Assembly: GCA_047495785.1 (NCBI GenBank) | Contig: JBLDXI010000019.1 | Span: forward strand, 1,488,001-1,552,000 | DNA: 64,000 nucleotides | Reading direction: 5' to 3' | Source: Lepidodermella squamata | Lineage: Eukaryota > Gastrotricha | In this document: piece by piece, positions 11,559 to 22,291 of the stretch | Layout: the number at the start of each line of letters is the position of its first letter | How positions within the stretch are numbered: position 1 is the first letter of the stretch | The notes under the pieces: model-generated | Database searches by the model: none | Told to the model about the DNA's origin: nothing | The model's input: only the letters and a program-made list of their open reading frames with translations | Program-made: the position numbers and the translations under genes

Positions 11559-14500
11559 AACAAAATAAAAATTATTGAATGATTGATGAAAAGCTGCTCG
11601 AAAATGAAAATTGTCTCAACTTATATTTTAGCAATACCTAAATATCAATTTTATTATAGTTATCCTCTTTTAAACATTGCATATTATAATATCAATGTGT
11701 TTTATCTGCGAAATGTTTTTGTCTTATATCAGTAATCAGCAAATTAAAATCGCAAGGCGTTTTCAAGTTCTTTATTACATTATGGGATTAAAAAACCATG
11801 ATGCGTGTGAAAACCATGGTGCTTGTGCCGTCTTTTTCAACAGTTACATAACGGCCCTGAAGAGGCGGCGTGCAGTGGGCTGTTATTGCCTGGCTAGGGA
11901 TCGGGTTTGGAGCCCGCAGACCATCTGTCCAGATGTCGCATACAGCGTTTGGCGACAGCGATGTAGCGGCATCAGTGTTCCCCACTCTGAATGTAAGCCG
12001 CATCGATGCGATGTCGTTATCGGCTGGCCAACCTCCGGCGTTAGCCACAAGAACTACTTTCGAAACAAACTGGCCTACCCCTAGATCTACCTGGAGCCAC
12101 CATGCCGCCGAAAAGACTGCTGCTGCACTAGCTGGTCCCGGCTTCGTGAGGCCAATCAAATTGCTGGCACTTATCGATGAAACATTCGTTGTCACTATTT
12201 TATATGCTGCAAAATCGGTGGAGTTATCACTGTAGATCGAAATCTGGCAAATCTCCATCGGATTTCCATTCGCACCTATTACAGTGACGTAACGAGCAGT
12301 GACTGGCTTCAAGCACGGGATGGAGACCGTGCTTCCATATCGCATCTTGGGATATACGCTTGAATATACGCTTCCGCAAATTTCCTGACTGTCTACTGTA
12401 GCAGCTGTTGGCGTCGAGTTGCCAAGCCTGACACCCAGATAGTTGGAAGCCGCCGAATATTCAGGATAGCTGCAGCCTCTGAGGCCAAATCGCCCTGTAG
12501 GGAAGTTGAAGAATTCGTCGATGTAGAACCTCACAGCCTGTGTGACGATAACGGGTTTAAGATAGTTGATCATGGGATTAGGATTCAAAGCTGCATTTGG
12601 TCCATCGAAAATGCGAATCCGAGATCCGTTGTTTCTGAACGCGTAAGCAGTCCATAGATTCGCATCCAGAGAGGTCATCAGGTGGAATTTAGTGATCCAG
12701 GCAGTTTTTGCATTATTACACTGTACAAGAACGGTAGTGACGATTTTTGATCCTGGAAACTTGACTTGATAGTATAGCTCTGCATCGGATGGCAATGGAA
12801 TCCAATCGGTTGAATAATTAATTTCAGCTCTAACGGCAGTGACTTGTCCATTGCTGTTAGACGAAACCGCGTCGGAGGCGTACCAGTCAGCTAATTCTCC
12901 CCGGCAGAAGAAGTCTGAATAAATATTGACCATCAATGCAAAAGGTTTAAAGCCGAAATACAAATTACCTGGACATCCTCGCAGCATGAATCTCATGGCT
13001 ATTCCTCCTGACCAAGTTGCTGGAAAAATTCTTAGCCTCCTACCAAAGAGAGGAGGTCGGAAGTAGTTCCACACAACTGTATCTGCATCTGTATTACCAT
13101 TGAAATACTTCAATTCAACACCGCTGAATTATTTGATCGCGAAAAAAGCTTCACATAAATACCTTGATGGATGGCTCTTTCCCAGGTATGTATGACGGAA
13201 TGTACCTGAAAATTGTTGAATACACAACAACCCAGTATTTCGTGACATAATAGCCAGTGGAGTAGTCGCCTTGTGTTCCGATTGACGTCACGGTGACTGT
13301 TTCTCCTAAATCCATTTGAAAAAATTGACCTGCATCTGTAGTGGCCAGTTGTAGGCAACAAGCAACGGATCCAGGTGTGTTTGCGTCCCCAATCCATCTT
13401 CCGTTGAGGCGATGCTGGTTGAAGGAGACATTTGCGGATGATAAATAAGTTGCTGAGCCTGATACGGTGTACTTGGACGACAGATCAATTTCGCATGCAT
13501 GTCCTTGAACTACATCAATTTAGAAATTGATAAAATAGCCATGAATCTTGTTTTATGATCCAACTCACGCATGGTTGGGCCAGGACACGCGGTAGCGATT
13601 TCCGCAGCTAAATATTGATTTACAGGGCCCTGGTAAATTGCAAGGCAAGCGTAGTCGCCATTTGACCTGTAGTTGTAATACGAATCCTTTCCAAGGCAAA
13701 GCCGTGATGTGAGAGCATATTGTGAATTCACTGGCAAATTAGCAGTTGCCGTTGTAGCTCCGTCTACATAGCCGCGAAATTGCAATGCTGACATGTCCAT
13801 AGTTATCATGTGATGCTGCCACGTATTGAACGGGCTTGTCGCATTGACCGCAGTTGCTGGCTGGATTGCATTACCACCTCCATTGACTACTGCCAAAGCT
13901 TGATAGTATAAGATTCCAGGCGTTGTCAATCGTATAAGATACCATGGACTGTCTGTGTCGACATTCAAAATCGGAATGCTAACCCCACTGGCCGCCTCTC
14001 GGCTATAATAAAATACGCCAGCGGTGTAGGAAGTGGTGTTCGAGGTAGTGCCATAACCAACCAGCATATTTGCTTGCGAAGAGTAGTAAAAATTTGACCA
14101 GCTTACATTTGCATGCAAGCTCGAAGTTTCATTCGTAGAATAAGGGAACGTGGGTGCCAAAAAATAGCCATTGGACGCCGTCCATGGCATCGTATTGTCA
14201 TCGATGCCTCCTCTTCCAAACGACCCGTCCAATGGCGAGTTGAACGCAGACATCATATCCGGCGCAGATGTCAAGGGGCATCGCCTCAACGAGTAGATCT
14301 GCTTACGGGTTAGTACGGTTCCGTAGACTAGTAAACAGGCGATATCAATTCCCGGTAGACCGCCGATTCTGAATACATTGGTCGATGTTTCGAGGCTTAT
14401 CGAGCAAACCAAGTTAGCTGAAGCCACAACTTCGCCATCTAGGTATATTTGAAGATTTGGGGAGTTTGTAGGATGGTACCACAACGCAACATGGGCCCAG

Positions 14501-17500
14501 TTTTTCAAAATCAAACGTCTTGCCGACGTGATTGTCTGACTTACAGCTTGGTTCTGGCATTTGGCGTAAACCGTAAGATAATTATTTTGAATGCCCAGAG
14601 TAACAGTTGCATTCGTTGTAGAGTAAAACCAGCCCATGACTGTTCCGTTGTTACTGGAAGTCACGTTGAGTTGCAGTAGCACTGTGAAGGCAGACTGCAG
14701 GCTCAGAGCATTCGCAGGGGCTGATGTGATCGGCATCTCCAAATAGTCTCCTGTAGACTGAAAGCTCCAAGAACTGTAATAGTTTATTTATTGCCTCGGG
14801 TCCAGAGTTAGTAACTCCTCAAAACTCACGTCGAACTGAAACCGTAAATTTTCGAGCATGCAGGAGTTCCCACAGAGCTAAAGCTGGCACCGAAAGATAC
14901 CAAATCAGTCAAAGAGCAAGCTAGCGGAAATACTGCCAGAGGCTGTGGGGCTGTTATCAAATAAGTCAATAGAAATATGCAATTCAGTTTGAAAAGGACT
15001 CAACTTAGCCACGGACAAAGACTAGCTTGTTCGATCTCAGAATGATCCAGGCCTCTTTTGTAGAACTGCATGCAGGCGATTCTACCGTTCCACGCCCCGT
15101 TCATCATGAAATACTGCGAAAGTTTGAAAGCGTCGGAAGCGCAGCCGACTTGCGCGATTGCACGGTCTTGATTGTCGATGAAAATTCGTGCGATTCCAGT
15201 AGAGCAGTCAACGGTCAGGGCAAAGAAAAACCATCGGTTTTGCGGCACCACGACATTACTTTGAGGCCAAACCCATGAAGTCGAGGTGCTAGTTGAGTAG
15301 TCAACCTTGATAGCTCGATTGCTCGCAAGAATTTTAATGTTGAGCCGCATAGCCCTTAAAAAATGCAGAATTACGTATGACATATGCCTGAAGTAATGGA
15401 AATGGATAGCAAACCCGTTATTCATCATATTTTTCATCAGAAATACGTCGCTTGTGGCGGAAGTGTAAAATATCCACATAGCAAAGGTCCAGCCGTTTGA
15501 AGTGACCAAATTGTTGATGTTGGTCGTCCTAACTAAAGCATACCTATCCACGCCGCTCCATTGCAACGCCCCCATGGGCCGGCCGTCAACTCCATCACCA
15601 TATGTCAATTGGTTCGAGAAAACTGCATGGTTCCAATTCTCTGACATATCGTCTCCTCCTCGCAGAATATCGAATAGCCAGAGACCATCCGGATTGAGAG
15701 TGACAAGCGGAGTCATGGTTGGAGAAATGATCTCGACAGATGATATTGGCACGCTGGTTCCCAGGTCCACTGTTACGTAAGGACGTGCATTAGCGTTTGG
15801 AAGGATACGAGTGCAGTTCTGTATATGCTGCATGCGAATAATCCTCGGCTTCGTTAAAACCGATGGGTCAGATAATTTTGACATTGAGTTTGTATCGTAA
15901 GAGGATGCCGTGACCGCTGCATTCACTGCGATGTTTTTCAAGTAGCTAGGGATAGCTGTAAAATCAAGATTTACTTATTATTTAAAGCCTAATTTACTAC
16001 AAAAACATACTTTTACAGCCTAGCAATTCAACCCGATAACAGATCGCCGTTGAAAACGAAATAGGGACAACGTTGAAGAACTGTGCGACCACTGCAGCCG
16101 GGAATTTGATTGTAACCGGCGTGGATGGGTTTGTGTTCCCAGCAAATGCGCGATTTCCCGTTGAATCTTTGGCTTCCAACCATGCATCCGCCTCCTTGGC
16201 TTTAAACCGGATAGAAAAGCTGGTGACCCAAGCTGATAGATTTTTGCAACCTTGTACTTCGATACCAGTGACCACAGTTTGCTTTCGAAGATCGATCAGC
16301 AAGTATGAAGGGTTGTTTGTCAATGCCATTCCCCAATTAAGACGCTCGAAGAACGACGTTGCTGTTGCACCAGGTGCAATTAGTTGGCTACTGCTGATTT
16401 CGCCGTTTTCAATGCCGAGAGGATCCATGCATTCCGCAGGGCAGCCATCAAACCGAAAACTCGCGCAGTAAGACGTGCCATTAGCAACAGTCATTGTCAT
16501 TTTCAAATAGCGCAGCAATGTTGGCGTCGCGAGCTGAAATGTGACCGTTTGGCTCGGAACACCATTAATCAGCTAATTTTACATTCATTGATAAGCTTCA
16601 AGTTTGATATTTCATTTTAGATACCTTGGGTTGACCATTTCCAATTGTTAGTGGGCGATAGTAGACGTCATCAAGGCTTGAATCAACTTTGAACTGTGGA
16701 ATGCATGATGCATCCACGCATTCGTACCATAGCTGCGTGAGCCAAACGTATCTTTGCAGGTCGACTTCGAACCAGCTGCCAACTGGCGATCCTGAAGCGA
16801 AGCATGCTCGAGAGAGATGCCCGGCTGTAATCCTTCCAAAAGCAGGTACATCCGCTGGCAAGCTGACCACAGAATTCGTAGTTGTAGAGCTCGAGCTATA
16901 ACCAAGATCACTGACATAGCTCGTGTCATAGTCGAGAGTTTCGGACGGGACGTTGAAGGCATTGGAATCGGCCGCCTTTAAGCAAGCAGATCGGTCAGCT
17001 CTAATTTTGATGACATCGAAGAACCAGGCACCTTTGCAATCCTGCTTCTGAGAACGGCATTGAGATGATCTTCCAACCAAACTTTGTCCGCCGATAACGA
17101 ACGCGGTGAAGTCTGAATCATCAACAAAATTCGCCAACGTCGAACCTTCTGGCGATATTGTGAACAGAGTGCATCCCTTGATGCTTTTCTGGTGTTGAGC
17201 AGTTATACAGCGGTGGTCGTTCGTGCAAAGAGAAGCGCAAACGGATTCAGCGCTTGCAGCCGTAACCCCAGCTATAGTGAAACTGTTAAGATTAGCCAAG
17301 CCACTGCTCGATGTTGGGCTGACTTTTTTCCCGGGGTATATCCTGTAGTGAGCCCCGCCTTCGCAATAATGAGCGAAGCCAAGTAGCAACAAGATCAAAC
17401 TTGAAATGCGTGATCGTGGTGACATATTTTATGCTGTTTCACATTCGAGAATGTCTGGCATTTATTTTTTTGTCTTATTTTTTTGTCTAGAAGGCGACAG

Positions 17501-17768
17501 TTGCCTTCGGCGCTGCGCGAGGCGAGCCCCGTTTACAGACTCTTCCACTAAATAATTCCAAAGAGTATCCATGGCGCAACGAAGCAATTTCTATCGGGTT
17601 TGGGAGAAACAATGAAACCGCCGAACATGGCTAAGTTTGAGAATTGTAAATTATTAAGTGTTGCAACCCTATTTATTTTAAAGTAAGGCTGGGATATCGA
17701 TCTGCAGAAACAAACAGGAGCAGCACGGAAAGTCAAAAAAGCTGCATACTTAATTTTGCAAAATGTAC
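11202..17768. repeat. Segmental tandem duplication, copy 1
   Basis: About 6.57 kb, matching 21733-28298 in the same orientation with an offset of roughly 10.5 kb. It begins inside the first sushi exon of the plus-strand gene, includes the whole minus-strand discoidin/LamG gene and ends about 340 bp beyond that gene's start codon. Identity varies along the block, from almost complete (for example 14100-14740) to clearly diverged (for example 13600-14050). Confidence 0.9.
11788..17425 (-). CDS. Secreted discoidin/LamG multidomain protein, copy A
   Basis: Nine exons (minus strand): 17425-16625, 16572-16011, 15955-15415, 15354-15005, 14950-14830, 14773-13569, 13509-13163, 13107-12969, 12914-11788. 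They close to 1,730 residues. Order: signal peptide (LILLLLGFAHYCEGG), PAN-like region (about 25-115), discoidin 1, discoidin 2 (about 316-454, opening CMDPLGIENGEISSSQ), a fucolectin-like half, LamG 1 (about 565-750), LamG 2 and LamG 3 (about 795-1193), discoidin 3 (about 1195-1355, with KYFNGNTDADTVVWNYF at the exon 6/7 joint), discoidin 4 and a terminal discoidin-like module. No membrane segment. Donors include GTTTGC and GTTGAG. AATAAA lies about 15 nt after the stop. The domains bind glycans or phospholipids in known families; a secreted adhesion, matrix or recognition role is inference. Confidence 0.87.
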
Positions 17769-18240
17769 ATATACAAAATGTGCATTGTGAAATTGTTAAG
17801 ATTAGCCAAGCCACTGCTCGATGTTGGGCTGATTTTTTTCCCGGGGTATATCCTGTAGTGAGCCCCGCCTTCACAATAATGAGCGAGTCCAACCAGCAGG
17901 AGAATCAACCTTGAAATATGTGACCGTGCTAACAGTTTTGCTAGCTGCTGTTTCATATTCGAAAAATTTTCGGTATTTATTTTTATGCCGTCAAAAAAGA
18001 ACGGCGATTGCCCAGAGAGCTGTGCGACGTTACACTAAATAATTCCAAAGAGTTTCCATGGCGCAAGGAGGCAATTTCGATTGGGGCGCGGAGAAACAAT
18101 GAAACCGCGAAACACGGCCGTAAGTTTGAAAATTATTCATTATCAAGTACAGTAACCCTATTTATTTTAACTAAGAAAATATTGATCCTAAGAAACGCCG
18201 GTTGCACGCAGGTAAAAAATGCGGCATAATTAATTTTGCA
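17769..18240 (-). pseudogene. Truncated third copy of the discoidin/LamG gene 5' end
   Basis: On the minus strand, 17956 to about 17790 encodes a diverged signal peptide and start of the mature protein (LILLLVGLAHYCEGGAHYRI, then GKKISPTSSSGLANLNNF) and then stops matching. Bases about 17960-18240 repeat the region upstream of copy A (CTAAATAATTCCAAAGAGT, CCCTATTTATTTTAA, TAATTTTGCAA). So this is a 5' end plus upstream region cut off at about residue 50. It is more diverged than copies A and A', so it is probably older than their duplication. Confidence 0.75.
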
Positions 18241-18244
18241 ATTT

Positions 18245-19655
18245 CGATGCGCATTGCAAAGATAAAAGACTGCGCGACCAGGGGCGTAACCAGCTGGTTG
18301 TTTTGGTTGTTCAAATAACTACCAAAATAACAATTCGAAACCCCATCATCGGCCCAATTTCTCTATAAATGGCTCACATTGCTTATAACGTGAGGAAATG
18401 GTTGCAAAATTGCCAACAAATGTCTCGCTTCGCTCAAAATCCCGATAGTTTGTTTCCTATTGAAAATGAGTGGCTGAGCGAGCGTAGCAGAAAAGTGTGT
18501 AGCGCTGCAGAGTGAACGCAGCAGAAATCGAACCAGTTTAGTAATAACGCGTGTTTATTAGCGCTAAAAAACGTAATTCGTCGCGCTTTCATCTAATCCG
18601 CTGCGTAATCGCGTGCTATGATGCAGCAGGAGGTGCAGCAGGTAATTTGATCAAAACTAAATTTGGTGAACGAATATCATGAACGTAAGTTTCCGCTCCT
18701 TTGAAGGTGATGTACGCAATAATACTAACATTCTCAGGAAGGGGGCGAAGTAGGTTCAAGCGATGACGAGACTGACCAAGAAGGCAATATCGTGGGAGAA
18801 CACTAGCATGATTCCATTAAAATTTCTGAACACCTAGCAAGATTGCTCACCTCAGATTACCTCGCATCGTACCTGGACCGCCGTATTTCCCGTGAAAACT
18901 TGCCTCCAAATGTAGGGCGCCCTCGTGAGGTTTTCAATTTTCCTATCCTTCGACTTTGAGCAGCGAAATGTTGTGCGCTCATTTATTTTCATGGTCAAGG
19001 AACCTCACGAGGGTGCCCTAAATTTGGTGGTAAGTTTTCACGGGATATACGGCGGTCCAGGTACGATGCGAGAATCCGATCGAACTGATCGATCGATAAC
19101 TGAGGGTATTCCAACTCGGAGAAGTTTCACGTCCTTGTCGAATGCAGGCGATCAGCTCTGTAAAGCATCGTCCATATCTAACATTTTTCTTGTACTTGAG
19201 ATGTGTGTGGGTGTGGAAGTGTAATCAAAGTCCAGTGTCAGTTGGTTTGTGATAGATCTACCCGATTTCTCTTGAAGTTCGCCAGCTTACAAGCAACTTA
19301 ACCAAACAACGAGGCGTCCAGAAATAATTTGGCGGTTGAGAAAATAAAATCCCGAATTTATCTTGCAATCAGTTCTTCAATTTAATCCTCAGGTCCTCAG
19401 GCCATTCCAACTGATCCCAACTGGTTGGTAGACAGTGTGACCGGTGGTTGGTCCTGTGCGTGCGAATACTGAGCGAATTTAAGTCTCTACGCCCGAATGC
19501 CACCAAGCAACCAGTGCTTGTGGCATGCTATTGCCAACTTCGGCGTGACTTGAAAATCATGTGACTTGAAAATTGTCATTTTCACCAACAACTCGACTGT
19601 CCCTCTAGCTCTGCGCGTTGGCAGTACAACCCATTTACTCGGCTTATACAATTCT
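18245..19655. mobile_element. Transposon debris, including a hAT-like terminus
   Basis: CAGGGGCGTAACCAG at about 18283 resembles the terminal repeat of hAT transposons (CAGGGGCGTA...), but no partner end was found. The rest is noncoding, with scattered short ORFs and the foldback at 18861-19072. No intact transposase is visible. Confidence 0.35.
18861..19072. repeat. Foldback inverted repeat, 72-nt arms
   Basis: 18861-18932 and 19001-19072 are near-perfect reverse complements (CTCGCATCGTACCTGGACCG at one end, CGGTCCAGGTACGATGCGAG at the other; CCTCGTGAGGTT against AACCTCACGAGG inside). The 68-nt spacer is unpaired. It fits a MITE-like foldback with no coding capacity. Confidence 0.8.
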
Positions 19656-19659
19656 GGAC

Positions 19660-20990
19660 TCTTCGCCTAATTGGAACCCCTTGCTAATGCGACAATTCCT
19701 CCTGAACCTCACTGGAGTGAGCCGGTGACAACAGAAAGTAACCCGCTGCGCATGGAAGCGAGTGGCGCAGGCTTCTTAGGTCAGCTGTTGTCCCAATTAA
19801 TTGCTGACCCGCTAGTTGAGGAAGAAACTCCATGCTGGACAGTCCTTCTCCAGCATTCGGAGGCCGAAGGCGTCAGGCTGGAAGCTGGCAACGTAGGATA
19901 TGTAATCCTTCATCCCGTTATTTGCGTTGAGGCACCAGATGGCGTACCGCATCAGTTGATGCTCAAATGTGTCGCTGATTGCTTCCACGCCAGCTTCGAC
20001 GACAACACCGAAAGGGTCGCACTCGATAGGCAGATCCAGGGCAGCTTTCAAGCCGTGGGCCTGGAAGCCGAACAGACGTAGCTCGAACGACTTGGGAAGA
20101 CAATACCAGGCTGGTGAGCCGTAGGTAAGGACACTTTCAATGAGAACTTTGCTAAAACGAAGGCAGAGGTCACTAGGGACAACTTTCGTGCGGCGATGCC
20201 GCGAAAGCATGCAGCTCGTGGTTTAATTTTCGCTGATAGCCGATCAAGATGACTCTCCCACGAGAGTTTCGAAGTCAATGTGATTCCGAGGTACTTAACC
20301 TCTTTCACTTGCGGGATTCGCACACCACCAATAGACAATAGGACGGAGGGGGAGGAGGCGCCATGATGACCGATTATAATACACTCGCACTTTGTCGGGT
20401 TGAGGTCAATCCATCTAGCACACCAGGTTTCTGTCGAACGTAAGGAGACTGAAGCCGCGAAACACATTGCTCATAATGGGGCCCCCATGCCCAGTTTGCA
20501 GCGTCATCGGCATAAGTGCCGGTGCCCACGATTTTTCGACCGTCGTCGGGGTTGACTCTCAGGGGTTGCATATCTGCGCAGTAAAATATGAAAAGAAGCG
20601 GGCTCAAAGGGCTTCCCTGAGGAACACCGCATTTGATTTCCTGGGGCTCGCTCAGGTCGTCGCCGACCCGAACTTGAAAACTTCTGTCGCTGAGGAAGTT
20701 CGCCACCCAGCGCACAATTGGCTCGGGGGGCTCCAGAATCATTGAGCTTCTGCAACAAGGCGGCGTGCCGAACTGTATCGAAAGCGGCACGGAAATATAG
20801 AAATACGGCTATCAGCTTGCTATGGTTGGCCATAGCCAGGGCTGCGTCGCTAATTAGGCGAAGCAGCGGGTCCACAGCACCACGTAGGCGGCGAAAACCG
20901 TATTGATGGAGCTTGAAGAAGTTGTAAACGCATTTGTGAAAGTAAGGTAAGGTGAGTTTGAACAGATTTAACGAGCAAAGCGAGGAAATT
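19660..20990 (-). pseudogene. Degenerate non-LTR retrotransposon reverse transcriptase
   Basis: Minus-strand pieces in several frames together show reverse transcriptase blocks in order: HQYGFRRLRG, then FLYFRAAFDTVRHAALLQKL, GVPQGSPLSPLLF, the active-site TYADDAANW, then KYLGITLTSKLSWESHL and LTYGSPAWY of the C-terminal part. At least three frameshifts separate them. The first catalytic Asp of the FLDF block is Tyr here, so the enzyme is dead by point change as well. The family is Jockey/CR1-like by these blocks, clade not resolved. No endonuclease domain is seen upstream, so the copy is 5'-truncated. It lies between the two copies of the segmental duplication. Confidence 0.8.
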
Positions 20991-21106
20991 TCCGGAAAGT
21001 TTCCATGAAAACACGTCAAAACCCCTGTCAAAATTAGAAAATGACAGCTACTTATTCTTAATTCTTGAAAATATTTTGCACACGCAGTCAAAACCCTCAG
21101 CGTGCC

Positions 21107-21182
21107 ACTTTCGGCACGCATGCCGATCAGTTTTCTTGGAGTGCCACGATTGGCACGCGTGCCAGGGTTTGAGAACCACTGG
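21107..21182. mobile_element. hAT-like terminal inverted repeat end
   Basis: The sequence runs through GGCACGCGTGCC and ends AGGGTTTGAGAACCACTG, the reverse complement of the CAGTGGTTCTCAAACCCT start common in hAT elements. A second partial GTGCCACTTTCGGCACGC copy lies just before it. No matching left end was found in the window, so this is a solo end. Confidence 0.4.
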
Positions 21183-21736
21183 CTTATAATTTCATCGGGG
21201 CCTCACAGTGCCCTAATACCTGCTTCTTTTCTCCAAGTGTTTAGACGCAATTTTGGCGTCACTATGTTTGATTTTGAGGTAACTTTCACTTCGGACATCT
21301 CGTTGTCAGCTGCCGAATGACTCAAAGTTTCTGATTATTAATATATGTATCGTGGGAAGTACGCGGTTTCAAAACATCCTGGCTGCGAAAAAGTGAATTA
21401 TGATCATTCCTTTCATTTTGATCATTGAGGATAATTATTGTGAATCCGATTATTTTACTTCAATTGCCTACATATTTTCACCGCGATGGCCGGTCGAAAT
21501 GAAATGAAAATCAGCGGCGTAATTTTTTTTAAATTGTGACCTAATGAGGTAACCGTATTCGGATGCAGCAGGTAGCAAAAGGCTCCATATCCCCTTGAAA
21601 CACCTTGAAACATTAGCCGAGGAAAAAATTTCGATTCCTGCTCTACAGTCACATGACGTTCTGATGACTAAATCATGATTCATCGTTAATCCAAAAGTAA
21701 AAACCGGCTGCGCTATGTACGGGCCGATTCCGACTG

Positions 21737-22079
21737 ATCGTTCGATGCTTGCCCGAGTGGATGCTGCTTGCTTTCTCGATCGAATTCACCACCATTTGCG
21801 ACTCGTCTGGTCTGTGGGTTGGAGCCGATTACCGATACAGGTAAAACGTACTTGAATCTTGCTTCAATTTCATTTTCTTTGCGATTTGTAGAGGTGCGAA
21901 ATTGCGGGCCGATTCCGGAGGTTGATAATGCCAATTTTGTGGTCAGCGGAGATCCGATGCGGGTTGGCGGTTCGTTGACTTACACGTGCAATGCCGGGTA
22001 CAGACCAGTCGGAAGCCTGACGGTGACCTGCCAATCGAATACGCTATGGACGGCAATACCTCAATGCAATCCGTTGTGA
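21737..22079 (+). pseudogene. Orphan sushi exons copied from the mosaic gene
   Basis: 21737-21840 is a truncated copy of the first sushi exon, with the exon-end cysteine codon changed (ACCGATACAG in place of ACCAATGCACAG). 21892-22079 copies the second, including the same stop (PQCNPL then TGA). There is no promoter, signal peptide or upstream exon, so the fragment is almost surely not made into protein. It marks the left edge of the duplicated block. Confidence 0.85.
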
Positions 22080-22291
22080 AACAAAAATAACAAAATTCAA
22101 TGATTGATGAAAAGCTGCTCGAAAATGAAAATTGTCTCAACTTATATTTAAGCAATACCTAAATATCAATTTTATTATAGTTATGCTGTTATAAACATTG
22201 CTAATATCAATGTGTTTTATCTGCGAAATGTTTTTGTCTTAAAAGTATCAGTAATCAGCAAATTAAAATCGCAAGTTCTTATTTTAGGGGT

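Noticed and set aside
19671-20081. 136-codon plus-strand ORF
   Set aside because: Antisense shadow of the degenerate reverse transcriptase on the minus strand.
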